A DNA stretch of 20,239 nucleotides, taken from IMG/VR virus record IMGVR_UViG_3300036766_002100, positions 1-20,239 of that record, one strand, 5' to 3'. The notes beneath the pieces were generated by a model. That model was not told the origin of the DNA. It was given only the letters and a program-made list of their open reading frames with translations, and ran no database searches. Positions within the stretch are counted from its first letter, which is position 1. Each line of letters starts with the position of its first letter. The position numbers were made by a program, and so were the translations under genes. The stretch is from a virus. Below, in pieces: positions 20,175 through 20,239 of the stretch.

Positions 20175-20239
20175 CTTTTGCCGATTTTACCTATGCAAGG
20201 GTTTCGAAGTCGTTAATCCTTTTTCGGAGGTAAGATCAT

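Noticed and set aside
20175-20239. A possible plus-strand gene start at the right edge (GGAGG seven bases before a final CAT/ATG boundary)
   Set aside because: The sequence ends before a start codon can be confirmed.

Overview
The window looks like part of a tailed double-stranded DNA phage genome, or a prophage, with siphovirus-style organisation. No host housekeeping gene, rRNA, tRNA, integrase or lysis gene is visible, so neither the host nor the temperate or virulent state can be fixed from this window. The moderately GC-rich DNA, strong Shine-Dalgarno sequences, a HARE-HTH protein and a ParB-methylase fusion are compatible with a host in or near Planctomycetota/PVC-type bacteria. That is an impression, not a demonstration.

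Nearly all recognisable phage genes lie on the minus strand and read right to left. From the right edge they are: a possible 41-aa gene ended by tandem hairpins (20049-19956); an unassigned 107-aa gene; a phage-encoded sigma-70-like factor (19376-18783); a tightly packed replication/recombination operon of Sak4-like ATPase, DUF669 ssDNA-binding protein, RusA resolvase, SF2 helicase, three small genes and a prim-pol/DUF3987 primase-helicase (18672-12358); and an AT-rich, iteron-bearing, origin-like intergenic region (12120-12364). Next come a DNA-modification pair (a Mom-like protein and a ParB-domain DNA methyltransferase, 11910-9703), a DUF1937 protein (8424-8014), a packaging operon (small DNA-binding protein, large terminase, NrdR-like zinc ribbon; 5169-2497) closed by an intrinsic terminator, and finally a head operon (small gene, lambda-type portal, prohead protease running off the left edge; 2298-1).

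Into this leftward layout is set a rightward block. It holds seven small genes (5382-8024) in two transcription units with near-identical promoter regions, mostly unrecognisable and resembling a phage early or accessory region. They are followed by a Fic-family AMPylator-like gene (8525-9691) behind a striking operator array.

The most interesting regulatory signal is a 40-nt element found twice on the minus strand, 32 of 40 positions identical (2368-2407 and 18745-18784). It lies about 70 nt upstream of the head operon and of the replication operon. Because the window also encodes a sigma factor, whose stop codon overlaps one copy, these are candidate promoters or operators of a phage-specific regulon. 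Other signals worth following are the iteron/AT-rich region beside the primase, the structured leader of the Mom-like gene, the Fic operator array, and homology between the small packaging protein and the N-terminus of the large terminase.
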